From Taxillus chinensis (Eukaryota; Streptophyta; Magnoliopsida; Santalales; Loranthaceae): 64,000 bases of DNA. Position numbers and translations under genes: made by a program. Of the stretch, positions 1 to 10,927 are shown piece after piece. The first letter of the stretch is position 1. The number at the start of each line of letters is the position of its first letter. The notes beneath the pieces are model-generated. The model was not told where the DNA came from. It was given only the letters and a program-made list of their open reading frames with translations, and did no database searches. The stretch is from the NCBI GenBank assembly GCA_023512835.1, contig CM042091.1, forward strand, positions 3,848,348 to 3,912,347, in the 5' to 3' direction.

Positions 1-2008
1 CGTGGGTTTTGGGGTGGCCTGCTTGAAAGCAACGGTAGGAGCTATTCTACAGCTCCTTCTCTGATGCTCCTGCACCAGCTCTCCAGCAAACCAGTCGAGT
101 TTCTCCAAATTACTCTGCTCTCCCACCCTTTTGCCTCCGAAGAGCACCGATTCCACGTTCTTTTGTTTCAGCATTTCCTCGGCAACCCCAACCAGCTTGT
201 TTACATTGCTGCCCCCACTGCCCTCGCACCAACCTAAACTCCACCCGCTTCCCTGCCATACAATTTCAAACTCCATGTTTAAAAACAACACAAGCAATAT
301 GCACGCAATTCAATCCCCACCACATACATACCATACCATACCAACACCCACCCCCCAAAAAATAATAATAATAATAATAATAATAATAATCTACAAAATC
401 CCATTATTAATCAGACATATCCTTTGTAAGCTAAGCGGATGTTCTTTTAATCTGTACCATAAACGACCCTAATCATCAGACTCTATCCATTAAAACAGGT
501 CAAAACTTTAAAAATCAAATCAAGTTTCCCATAAAACCAAACCAAAAAAAGAAAAACAAAACGAACATTTTTTTTTTGGGGTAGAATTTGTATCAAATTA
601 ATAGAATCCAGGGTCAAAAGTGAATAAATAAATGCGATCAAATCTATACAATAATTGATGGCAAAACAAAAAAAACCAAAAACAAGTTCAATTGCAAGAA
701 TCCAAAAACCAGGTAACCTACACGGCCTTAGCCAGCCCAGTCCAGTACAGCCTTTTTTTTTTTTTTTTTTTTTTTAATAACTCGCACATAAAGCGACATG
801 AAACCAGTAGCGTGTACCTGGATTCGCACGTAGTTCCTGTCCCTCCCCTGCCCGAACGCCATTGCCACCGCCTGGTCCACCAGCTCAGCCGCGGCGTCGC
901 CGGAGATCCCCGCCACCGGCCGGGCCCAGTCCTTGGCCCTCCACCCTTTCACCTGCTCGTAATCGCAGCTTGCTCCTTCGAGGAGCTGTCCCGTCCCCAG
1001 CGAAAGGACGAGGATGTCCTCCACGCCCCGCACGTGCGGGAACTCCTGCTTGTTGTGGAGCACGTGCGTGATGGCCGCCGCCGCCGGGTTGCTCATGGCC
1101 AGACATCCGTCCACCGCCACTACCCGGGTCCGGCCGTCGGCGGACCTCATCTTGACCGGCTCGAACACGCCCGGCGCCGCCGAGGTCGCTCGGCACACCT
1201 CCCAGAGCCTGAAGTCGAAGCTGTCCGTCTCCAGCGCGTCGGCTCGCGAGAACAGAAACGGCGCCGAGCTGGACAGGTCGTAGCATGGGATCAACACCGG
1301 CTTCAGCGTGTCCTTCAGCGTCAGGCTTCGAGCCTCGCAGCCCTCCTCCGTGACCGTGAACGCGTCCCTCACGGCTTTCTCCAGCCACGAGGTCGACGAC
1401 CTTGACCGTCCGGCGCCATCGCTGAAGAGGCGGCGGAGAAGCCTGCCTCCGCCCGCTGCCGACGGGCTGCAAAAACGGCCGCCCTTCTGGGCCAGGAAGC
1501 GCCACGTGTCGTCGGCGTGAAAGATGGGACGGCGGTGGTCGGTGGTAGCGAAGAGCATGGACGTGAGGATGCCCCCGATTCCGGTGCCGGCGGCGACGTC
1601 GAAGTAGTCGGCTATTCTGGCGTCGGGGTCGCCGGACTTGACCTTGAGTGCCCGCTCGAGATGGGCGAGGGCCTTGCCGGGAACGACGCCACTCATGTCC
1701 CCTCCGCCGCAGCCGCCCCCATCGATGCTGAGGATGCAGATTTTGCCGCGCTGGTTCTTGATGGAGCCATGATTATTATCGTTAACGTGCAGGAGCGCGG
1801 TGGGTGGAAAAGAGACCGCTTCCGGGGTGGTTTGGTTCCGGGCGGGTGGTGGTTCGATCTTCGTGGGGAGCCATCGCTTGTTGGGATGATCGTCCGCGCC
1901 GTAGCCGAACAGAAACTTGCTTTCCAGGATTGAGAAGATTTCGTAGCTGAGCCTGTTCGCGTCCACGCTCGGCTCCTGCATTTCCGTCGACTGCTCGCAC
2001 GACATCAA
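1..2008 (-). CDS. Patatin-like group III acyl hydrolase (PLP6/7-type, pPLAIII), partial at the left edge
   Basis: Two exons are visible. Exon 1 is 2008..818 (397 codons), ending NYVRIQ at a CAG/GTACAC donor. Exon 2 is 252..1, after a TATGGCAG acceptor, in the same phase. It encodes 84 residues, including VESVLFGGKRVGEQSN and LVQEHQRRSCRIAPTVAF, and reaches the window edge without a stop. The N-terminus (LSYEIFSILESKFLFGY), the glycine-rich oxyanion loop (DGGG, residues 96-99), the block DARIADYFDVAAGTG and the Asp-Gly of the dyad (Asp300) match plant patatin-like proteins. The nucleophile elbow reads GTGIG (141-145) instead of GxSxG. A non-canonical elbow of this kind is known in plant pPLAIII proteins, which act on phospholipid and galactolipid acyl chains. 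The total of at least 481 residues is near family length. The open frame also continues past the donor into a poly-lysine tract from intronic poly-T, which is not believed. Exon 1 is very GC-rich. Confidence 0.92.
253..817 (-). other. Intron of the patatin-like gene with simple repeats
   Basis: This 565-bp intron has GT-AG borders. It is AT-rich and carries an (ATA)n microsatellite at about 361-390 and a poly-T run at 753-775 on the plus strand. The contrast with the GC-rich exons on both sides is sharp. Confidence 0.85.
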
Positions 2009-4620
2009 ATTAATTTAAGTCACACGTACGATGATTGCTGCTTCAAATTTAGCTTCATGCATATGCATGCCCAGAATCAATTAACAACCTTGACTATAAA
2101 TAAATCCGTCTCTCTCTCTCTCTCTCTCTTTATATATATATATATATGTGTGTGTATATATATATATATATATATCAAACTATCAGTGAAACTCCGTAAA
2201 TTATTTCTTCATATCTCTCTCTACCTGTCTCAAGAGTTTTTATGCGGAAACAAACACCCAAAAGTCAAAACACAGACGAAACGAAACAAAGCCGAGAGGA
2301 ACCATAAAATAGGCTAGGCGATAAACGCAGAGTTGCCATAGCCTTTGCCCTTTTTTAGCCCTTTAAAAATAGTAAGAGTAACATCATTCGAATAAATTAA
2401 TAAGTTTTCTTTTGGCTTTTGGTTGTTAGAGCATTTCACACTCATGAGTTTTAATTTTATATTTTCGATAAATATTATATTATTTTTTATTTTTCAAAAG
2501 TATATTTTTATTTATTATTTATTATTTTTTCATAACAATCAATTAAAAATACACATATACCAAAAAAAAATATTAAAATTTTATTTAAAAGATAATCAGT
2601 AATTCTCTTTTTAAATTTTTATTTTAAAAAAACTGATGTAAATTTTTTTTATTAAAATTTTAAAATTATAGTGAAAATATTATTATAAAGAATCTGATAT
2701 AATTACTTATATATATATATATATACTTTGTTTTTTTGTTTTTGGAAAGATTATATATATAAATGTTACGTTTTAAAAAATAGGCCAATAAATAGGGTCA
2801 TCCCCGGGCAGAAAATAGCCCCTGATGTGACGGTCCATGTCGATCGCGGCTCGTTCTCATTGGTCTGTCGAGGAAAAAGGCCGTTTGGTCGTTTCCCGTC
2901 GTCCACCCGTCCTTGTTCACCCCCTCCCCTGTCTAACAAATAAAGAAGGTTGTCGTTGTTGAGTTTCACATAGGATAATATGTAACCTAGGATTAACATT
3001 TAACAGCACTTGTAATTATTCGTTAATAATTGAGTTATTTTTTAAAATAAAATAATCCAAATTAGGGAAGATAAGATAAAAGAGGTTATTTTGGCTTCTA
3101 GCAAACCCACACACCCCCGCAAGATTTTTTTTAAAAATTTTAAAGAAGAAAATAAAAAAGGTTGGCCTTGAGAAGATGGAAAATGCAAAAGTCGCATCAG
3201 GGAGCCAATCTACTACACGAATCACGAACTTTGTATTTTTTAAATCACATGTTGGGCGTTTGGAATTTTTATTTTTTATAAATAGAATTAAATTTTAAAA
3301 TTTTATTTCTATCTTACTAATAAATTTTATTACAGTTACTTTTAAAAAATAAAAAATTAATATTCATAATATTATTTTTTAAAATTTTCTATTCTCCCTC
3401 CTTCCTTGATTGTTTAATATTTTAATAAAAATAAAATAAAAATAAAAATAATAGTTAAAGTTAAAAATAAAAAATTAATATTCATTTTTAAAAGAAAACT
3501 TTATTTGTAAATTATATATATATATATTATTAGAGTTGGTCTAAGCGCATTATTAATGGCATTAATAAAAGGTGATCATTCAAAACTCGACCGGATCCAA
3601 ATTGAAACCTTTCTCCATTCGGCCATAATCATATGGTGGGGTATTGTTTGGATCCAAATTGGTTAATTGTATTATCATTATACTATTGTGTTATGAATTA
3701 GAAATTTGAAATACTGTTATGGTTTTGGTTTGGAAAATTTTAAAATCAATGAGCAATTAAGTGATTAATGACTTAAATATTGATTGATTGATTATTAAAT
3801 AATATTTAGATGTTGTAATTTTTGATTGTGTTAAATTATAATATTGATTGAGTATAATACTTTAATTAATAATTTTACATGTGTAAAAACAACAATATCA
3901 AAATTTATGTGATGGTTTGTTACTAATGAATTTTTAGATAATTACATAAAATAATAAATAATACTTTTATACTTATGTTTGATTATATATGTTATTATAT
4001 TTATAATTTTTTCTTCTTTTAGAAAATAAACAAAGAAACACAAATCATTTATGTTTTGATAATTGATGAAGATGATAATACTTATCTGCTTAGATTAATT
4101 AGGTATATCATATTGTTAGTTTGTATTCATATTTATAATGATAAGAGGAGCTCAGGGGTGATTCAAATGGAAACTTATCTTTTAATAAGTTTATTATTAT
4201 ATATGTGTTATTATTTTATTTATTACTTTATTATATGTGTATTTATGATAATGTTATTATAAACATAATTAAAAGATATTTATCTGATAGATTTTATCTT
4301 AAGGTTATTATAAATTTCAGGTAAGTTATGAAAATTTTAAAGTCTAATATCTAAAACTTAATAACCAACTCTAAAAAACTAATGTCCCAATAACCAAACT
4401 TGACAATGACCAAGTCGTAAGTGCAGAGAAAATTTAAATTTTCCCAATCACAAACAAACTTGATGGAGTACCCCACTTAGGTCGGGCGAAGGATAATGTT
4501 AGGCAAACCCCTCTCAATTTGGATCGTTCAATATATGGGTTGTTTAGTGACAATGCAATAAATGGAGAAATTAGGCCGTAGAAAGTGTACTCTTATTGGA
4601 TATTTATATCATTTATGTGT
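2009..4620. other. AT-rich intergenic region, no gene seen
   Basis: Nothing coding could be supported here. There is a (CT)n/(TA)n microsatellite cluster at 2108-2175. Near 2430 a sequence beginning TTAGAGCATTT resembles the ends of MITEs elsewhere in the window. A less AT-rich patch lies at 2800-2940. A motif GGATCCAAATTG occurs twice (about 3593 and 3652). Short frames in this stretch have no recognisable domain. Confidence 0.6.
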
Positions 4621-4627
4621 AACCCTA

Positions 4628-4629
<2 letters not shown>

Positions 4630-4676
<47 letters not shown>
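4630..4676. repeat. (TA)n microsatellite
   Basis: An uninterrupted run of alternating TA lies just before the GC-rich CAGGGCCGGCCCT block. Confidence 0.9.
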
Positions 4677-4678
<2 letters not shown>

Positions 4679-4680
4679 AA

Positions 4681-5160
4681 GCAGGGCCGGCCCTTACTTT
4701 TGTAGCTTTTAAGGTCGTCGATTGAAGTCCCAAATTTTGGGGGCCCAAAAAGACAAATTAGCGTAACACTCAATGCCTCGTCCTTGCCTGGGTCGCGCTA
4801 CTTGCATCTTGTGACCCTGTCCCTCTCCCTCATTTCCGATTCCGAATCAACCTCTAGCAAAGCGATCGCTGATCTGCCATCCTCCCAAACGGACACACCT
4901 GGTTGCTTGTTGGTTGTAGTCGTACTTGTCGGCCATCTGACTCTCTGTCCTATCCCAAACCCTCCCTCTCCGACCCTCCAGCTCTCCCCTTCTGGGTTTT
5001 AGCCTCTAGCGCTAGAAAAGCGGCAAAAGCGCAATCAAAGCTCCCTCGATCGCTGTCATCCATCGCTCGTCTGGTTGCCATCGTCTCTCTCTCTCTCTCT
5101 CTCTCCTCTCTGGGCTCTCCCTTGGTCATCGTTCATCGGTATGCTTCCTCTGCCTAGTCG
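4681..5160 (+). other. GC-rich leader-like island behind a possible hAT-type terminus
   Basis: The stretch opens with CAGGGCCGGCCCT, a form of end common on plant hAT-family elements, but no matching right end was found. It continues into C/T-rich sequence with a (CT)n tract (5085-5104) that looks like a plant 5' leader. A possible splice donor (CATCG/GTATGC) lies near 5140 and a possible acceptor (TTTTTTTATAG) near 5300. The short open frames match nothing I recognise. It could be a captured gene leader inside a transposon, a dead gene start, or a non-coding transcript. Confidence 0.35.
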
Positions 5161-5390
5161 CCAATACGCTGCCAGCCCTACTTACAGTTACAGATACAAC
5201 CTTAGTTTGAACATTTATTTGAACTATTGAACATTGAAAGTTGATTTGAACTTGAAAATTATGTTTGATTTTGTATTGGTGCTTTGATTTTTTTTATAGG
5301 AAAAATGAGGGTTCAGTGATATACTCATTTTGTGCCTGAATTTTTGTACACAGTTTGTGTCATTATCTTGTATTAATTGTATATATAATC

Positions 5391-5670
5391 TATATTATCC
5401 AGTCTCACTATTTTGAATATAGTCACCTATAGTATTATTGGACTTCTATTTCACGTGTTTATATTCATATCCAGGTAATCACTCATAATATGGATAATGT
5501 GATATTATCCAGTCTCGCTACTGTGAGTGACCAGTGGCTCAATGCATAGCTATTAGGCTATTACAAATTCACAAATTATTGGACTTCACTTGAACATACT
5601 CACCCATAATATTATTCGACTTTTATTTCACGTGTTTATATTCATATATAGATAGTCACCCATAATATTA
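5391..5670. repeat. Local imperfect tandem duplication
   Basis: ATTATCCAGTCTC occurs near 5395 and 5506. A longer block containing ATTTCACGTGTTTATATTCA occurs at about 5434-5491 and again at 5612-5669. Each copy carries a CACGTG hexamer. No protein is encoded. Confidence 0.7.
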
Positions 5671-5679
5671 TTTTAAAAG

Positions 5680-6635
5680 AAGCAGAGGAAAAGAAAAGAA
5701 GAACATCATCACAGTTCAACCACTAGGGTCCTTTGTCCAGCTTTTAAAAAGTGAAAATTTATTTTTAATGTGTTTATTTGATACAATTGTCAAGTAATAA
5801 TATAAAATAAAATTGAGAAATTTTTTTTGTTAGTATTTTTTTTTTTTTTTTGGATTTTCATCATATATATATATAAAATAGAAAGAAAGAGACCATAATG
5901 TGATATGTAGACAAACGAAATTTTTTTATGTTAGAAACATATTTTTTTTCTCCTTTTTTAATAGATTCAAAAAGAATCACCTAAAACTTGTAAAAAGGTA
6001 ACTTTTGTTTAGGGGGGAGCAAAAGTTTTCTCCGATTCTTTGTATGCCTTGTTTTTGTTTTTCTTTCTATTTCCGCTAGATAGATATATTGTTGTTGCGG
6101 TGATGATTGCATTTTTATTTGAGAAACGATTTTGGGTGAGATTGATTCTTCAAATTCCCAACAACAAAAAAAACTTTTGCACACTAATTTTCCTCGGAAA
6201 TCTTCTTTGATTAACATATTGTAAAATTTTGATAGTAGGATTCTTCTTCGGAGTTCGCACGCAAGAAAAAGTTATCTAAAATAATCATTATGTGGGAAAA
6301 AAAAAAGAACGTGTAATATCTTTGCTATATTTTAATTATGCGAAATTAGGCTCACCTCAAAATCAACCCCAACAAAAATAAATACAACTAAATTGGTAAG
6401 CATGAGTTTCATCCATTTCATATTATTCTCGCAGTAGTTCGTAATCATCAAATTAGACACAAAATTAAGGATATAATAATAATAAATTACAAAGAAAAAA
6501 ATTAAACGCCAACAGCATTCTGCATTCATTAAACGAAGATAGAAAAAACATGCAGTAACGCGGTGTTTGGTTAAACGCCGACCGCTCATCGCGACTTGAG
6601 ATTTATTTGCCTCACAAAATATAAAATATTTTTAC
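5680..6635. other. AT-rich intergenic region downstream of the lipase gene
   Basis: This is the 3' side of the minus-strand lipase gene. It contains poly-T/poly-A runs and short frames without family resemblance. No terminator-like motif could be assigned, as plant polyadenylation signals are too degenerate to call here. Confidence 0.5.
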
Positions 6636-7649
6636 CTACGCAACAACACCATCGCCGTGACCCGCGGTTGCTGCGGCCGACGCGCACGAGGAGGCGCGTG
6701 CAGGATCTGCCCTTGCCCGAAGCCAGTTTACGACCTCCCCAAACACCAGCTCCACGTTCTCCTCCGGCTCACCGACCAGCTGGTGCCACATCCCAGGATA
6801 TATCCGGATAGTCTTGTCCTTACTGGCAGCGCGTCGGTGCAGCTCCTCCACGCACCCGGGGTCGCACACCACGTCGTCGCCGCCGTGCACTATCAGCAGC
6901 GGCACCTCCACCTCCCCGAGTCTCCCATGCAGCTCCCGGCACACCCGCAGCAGCTCCTGCCCCGTGGCGGCGCGTGCCCTGGCGGTGCTTCGGGTGGGGC
7001 TGGCAAGGGCGAGCCTCCGCTTCCACTCCACCTTGAAGGACACCTCCGGCAGCGAGCCGCGGGTTAGCGCTATCTGCCACGTGGGAAACAGGGCGGCGAC
7101 GACCCAGAGGATGTGCTCTAGCGGCCACGGCGGCTTGAACTTGGGGCTTATCCCGCACATGGCGCCGTTCAGGACGAGGCCGTCCCACGCGTCTCCGCGG
7201 AGGGTGACGAGGAGAGCTATGGCGCCGCCGAGGGACTCGGCGTAGAGGAAGGATGGGAGCGACGGGGGGTGGCGGGCGCGGTAGGAGGCGAAGAAGGCGA
7301 TGCAGTCGTCTACGACGGGGTTGATGTCGGGGATGTGGGTGGCGAGGCCGTCGGAGTGGCCGTGGCCCTGGTGGTCGATGGCGCACGTGGCGAACCCCGA
7401 TCGGGCGAAGAGCACAGCGGTGAGCTGCACGAGCCAGTTTGAGTCGCCGGTGAAGCCGTGGACGACGGCGACGATGCCAGAGATCTGGGAGGGAGGGAGG
7501 GGCTCCCACCACTGAGTGAAGAGCCTCATGCCCCGGGAGTTGGTCATGAACTCGGAGCCGTGACTCACCGAGTGTCGGGCGTAGAAATCGCCGGGCGAGA
7601 GCGAGCCGAAAGGGCTCTCTTCGGTTGCTTCCGCCACGGGATGCACCAT
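6636..7649 (-). CDS. Monoacylglycerol lipase / caffeoylshikimate esterase-like alpha/beta hydrolase
   Basis: This is a complete single-exon gene of 337 residues with a GC-rich coding sequence. Family features in order are the N-terminal extension with FMTNSRGMRLFTQWWEP, the oxyanion loop VVHGFTGDSNW (His64-Gly65), IDHQGHGHSDG (92-101), the nucleophile elbow AESLG (137-141, Ser139), the acid in HGGDDVVCDP (probably Asp259), and His289 in PGMWHQL. Plant members hydrolyse monoacylglycerols, lysophospholipids or caffeoyl shikimate; substrate cannot be read from sequence. The first elbow position is Ala instead of Gly, which departs from the textbook GxSxG, but the triad is intact. Residues after about 312 are low-complexity (Ala/Arg/Ser) and may be a loose tail. 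The ATG is the first in the frame and precedes a recognisable N-terminus. No signal peptide is seen, so the protein is probably cytosolic or membrane-associated. Confidence 0.93.
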   Translation of the reverse strand: MVHPVAEATEESPFGSLSPGDFYARHSVSHGSEFMTNSRGMRLFTQWWEPLPPSQISGIVAVVHGFTGDSNWLVQLTAVLFARSGFATCAIDHQGHGHSDGLATHIPDINPVVDDCIAFFASYRARHPPSLPSFLYAESLGGAIALLVTLRGDAWDGLVLNGAMCGISPKFKPPWPLEHILWVVAALFPTWQIALTRGSLPEVSFKVEWKRRLALASPTRSTARARAATGQELLRVCRELHGRLGEVEVPLLIVHGGDDVVCDPGCVEELHRRAASKDKTIRIYPGMWHQLVGEPEENVELVFGEVVNWLRARADPARASSCASAAATAGHGDGVVA

Positions 7650-8714
7650 TTTTATTTTATTTTTGCAGAAAATGCGAGGAGAAGAAAAAAAATTGTGGGG
7701 GTTGGGTTGGGTTGATGAGGAAGTAGAAGCAACAGATGTAGTGTGTGGGTGTGAATTGTGTGAGACGCTGGTAGCCTAAAAGCCTTCATCGTGTATCTAT
7801 CTGTTTCGTTTGGAATAACATTATTAAACATATTAATTCTAAGTATCATTGGATAACTAGAAATTACATATTTATGTATTGAAAATCAGATTTGATGTCC
7901 GTAGGATACATAATTGGATTCAAATTTGAGGAAGTCAAACCTTACTTTGAATGGTAGAGCTATAATTTGAAAGAAATGTGAAATAATTTTATGATTCTAC
8001 ATAAAAATCGAATATGTGAAATAGATTCTATAGTCTATTTAAATTTAATTTTTTAAAATAATTAAAAGTATTTTTTCTTTTATTTTAACAATTTATACTT
8101 TTTTTTTTTTTTTTATTTTAACCAATTATCATACTTTTAAAATATATATTTAATCTTTTAAATGAAAAAATAAATATAAAAAGAAAATAAGAAATAAAAA
8201 AATAAATGTAATGCTAGAAAATATAATATTTTAATAAATAAAAAATAAATAGTATGGGATTAAATTTAAAAGGTTATTATTTATTTTATTAAAATTTTAA
8301 TTATAATATAGAATTTAAAAGTATAATTTTTAGGTAATTTGATTAAACTTCAAATTTTAACAAAAATACAAATAGAAAATTTATAATAAATGCTCTTACG
8401 ACTATAATTGCATTAAAATCTACTTTCCATTTCATGCAGGCCAAAATTATATGTATTGATGGAAAAAGAAATTATGGCATTAAGCACATCAATCTTGCAT
8501 GTGAGTCAACTCTCCTGTATGATGAGGTAATTCCTCATAAAGTAAAAGAATGAAAAAATTAAATAAAAAAAAAACTTTCCCCAACAAGACCAATTGCATT
8601 CATAAGTAGTTAAGTACTATGTTAGTCTAGTAGCTCACCATGTGCCTCTAAATTCCAGCACTAGTTTCCCCTCCAATGCTCTACCTCAAATCATTATCCG
8701 TTTCCCTCTTCTAA

Positions 8715-8778
<64 letters not shown>

Positions 8779-9342
8779 GTGTATGTATAATACAGTAAGT
8801 ATTTACATGTGTGTGGATACCGCCTACCAGCTCGTTATCGTTGCCGCACGGTACATACTCAGGCCTCACATAAATGTGTACGCCATTAAATTAGGACTTG
8901 TATCGGTACTGATAGAGTTGCCCCACGGCCCCACGGTATTAAATATGAAAGCAATCGGTAAGATGGATTCAGTGATGCGTACTGCTGTAAGCCTGTAAGC
9001 CAACGAGCTGGGCTTCTACTTGTGTTAAGGGCAAATCATTTAGAAGGCCACTTAACTTTTTAGTCAACCAGATTCACCATCCAATTGAACTAAGTAACTC
9101 ATCCCATTAAAAATATTTATTCCCCAAACACGCACTTAAAAGTTTGCAATAACCTTTCGCTGACCCTTCTACATTCATTCATGATATATAAAAACAAATG
9201 CTATACCAATTACCGACGTCTGCAACACACCAAAGCTCAAATGCAAATTCCATGTCTCAACCCACCAAAGATATAACAACATTTTTTCTAGTACAACATT
9301 AAACCACGAAGGAATGAAAATTACATGGCCATTAAAAGTGTG
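7650..9342. other. Intergenic region between the lipase gene and the small candidate gene
   Basis: The first few hundred bases are the probable promoter and leader of the minus-strand lipase. From about 7860 to 8600 the DNA is extremely AT-rich. A long (TG)n tract follows at 8719-8773. No coding exon could be supported. Confidence 0.55.
8719..8773. repeat. (TG)n microsatellite
   Basis: About 27 uninterrupted TG units. The Val/Cys-rich open frame that crosses it is an artefact of the repeat. Confidence 0.95.
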
Positions 9343-10452
9343 TCAAATGTAATAGACAAAGTTGCCTTCATAGGGATCTAACTCAGCTTCATGATGATAA
9401 TTGGTCCAATCTTCCAAACTGGAAGTTCCAAGCCAAACTGCTGTCAATAGTCTATATAATCTTCTTCGTTTAAACAAACTGGGAGAATGAAACTGGTGTA
9501 AAAACTCAAAAAACATTATATCAATGTTGATTTAAACTCTGGACCACTAGTTTTAGATCTAAGACGTGCAACATACATACAAAACTAAACAAAGGAAGGT
9601 ACACAGCAACGCATCCTCTATTACCTCCCCGTAGTTTTTTTTTTTAAATCAGAAAATTGCCACTAGACAATACAAACTTATTTAGACAACATAGAAGCTT
9701 GGCCTCAATCTATGCCGAGATATCCTAAATACCCTCACTAATAATCATAGCTCATAGCAACAGCTTATAACAAAGACTACTAAATTACAAAAAAAATGAC
9801 CGGAAAGGTGATGAAAAATTTCTTCATTTAGTTGGTAGCAAATCATATCAACAAACTTTCTAAATTGAAGAATGCACCTTGGAAAAAAAAAAGGTGATTT
9901 TGAAAATGTAAACACAAGGATGCTGCTGTAATTTGGTGGTCATGTTTGGTACTTTAGTGCTAAGTGCTAATAATGTCGACAGCTACTCTCTCTCTCTCTC
10001 TCTTTTCTAAGCAGTATTTTTACTTGTTAATCAAGAACAAATCTTGGATGCGATGAGTTGTTGAACAATTTGCAACACTGATTATACGTTTCTCATCCCT
10101 GGTCCTCACAAAAGCACACTTTCATGGTTCTGAAGATTACTTCAAGCAAATTAAAAAATAAATACCCAACCATAATTATTAAAAGTAAAATTTATAAATA
10201 AATTTAAAAAAAAAAAGATTTACCGTCACAACAGAAACAAGCGAAGAGGGTTGCCAGCATGTAATTGAACAGCGTAGCTCCCCAAGCAGGCAACTTAGGA
10301 TCAGTGAAACAACTACTTCTACCCAGAGAAGGAGGAGGAGGTTCAGGATGAGCCTTATCGTGGAACCTCTTATGGCGGAGGTTTCGCTGGATGTTGCCCA
10401 AGTAGGAGTGCGTGAACGACTCTCTTAGCTTTAAGGATGGCCATAGATGCAT
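9343..10452 (-). CDS. Tentative two-exon small gene, function unknown
   Basis: I do not recognise this protein. Exon 1 (10452..10224) reads MHLWPSLKLRESFTH and continues through a basic stretch (NLRHKRFHDK) and a proline run to a hydrophobic segment (GATLFNYMLATLFACFCC). It ends at GACG/GTAAAT, a good donor. A candidate exon 2 (9437..9343) follows an ACAGCAG acceptor in matching phase and reads WLGTSSLEDWTNYHHEAEL to a TGA, giving 107 residues. A start 27 bases upstream at 10479 lies inside a (GT)n repeat and is less likely. The exon is less AT-rich than its surroundings and lies behind a CA/GT repeat. The hydrophobic segment could be a membrane anchor. Intermediate exons may have been missed, and the second exon is a guess from phase and acceptor only. 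Confidence 0.4.
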
Positions 10453-10479
10453 CAGATCAACCCTCTCACACACACACAC

Positions 10480-10866
10480 ACAATTACTATAGACATGTAT
10501 CTGTATGTATTACGATGATACTGACCAATTCACAACCAACAACAACAAACAGACAGACAACATGAATGATTGAAGATTAGAAGTTGAAGATCGAATCTGG
10601 GTGTTGCTCCTTTTTTTTTTTATATCGTTTATTTATTTATTTATCATGATTTTTGTCTTATTTATTTATTGAGAAGTCCAAGGATTTGGGTGGTGGGGTG
10701 TCGAACTAAGTATTAAAACAATAGATAATATTATTTTTAAAAATTATGAATTCGAATAATTTGCTTTTAAAATAATTTTATTTTTAAAAACCTGTGTACA
10801 AGATATTTTGGCAGCAGTCAACCCCCCCCCCCCCCAAAAAAAATAAATAAAAATAATATAAAAAAA

Positions 10867-10913
<47 letters not shown>

Positions 10914-10925
10914 AAATAAATATAT
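10480..10925. repeat. Low-complexity cluster: T-rich, C14 and long poly-A
   Basis: After the upstream side of the small candidate gene come (TTTA)n repeats (about 10629-10670), a run of C at 10822-10835 and a poly-A tract at about 10870-10910. The poly-A could be the tail of a retroposed copy, but no body could be identified. Confidence 0.7.
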
Positions 10926-10927
10926 AT

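Noticed and set aside
728..817. Continuation of the patatin-like frame into a poly-lysine tail
   Set aside because: The donor CAG/GTACAC and the well-matched exon 2 at 252..1 explain the gene. The lysines come from intronic poly-T.
692..1405. Long plus-strand frame of 237 codons
   Set aside because: It lies opposite the patatin-like exon, starts in low-complexity sequence with poly-Phe from the intronic poly-T, and matches no family. It is a GC-driven shadow.
6820..7512. Arg/Pro-rich minus-strand frame of 230 codons inside the lipase gene
   Set aside because: It is an alternative frame of the GC-rich lipase exon with extreme Arg/Pro composition. The true frame has all the catalytic motifs.
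8642..8998. Frame of 118 codons across the (TG)n tract
   Set aside because: The middle is only alternating Val/Cys from the microsatellite, and the flanks resemble no protein.
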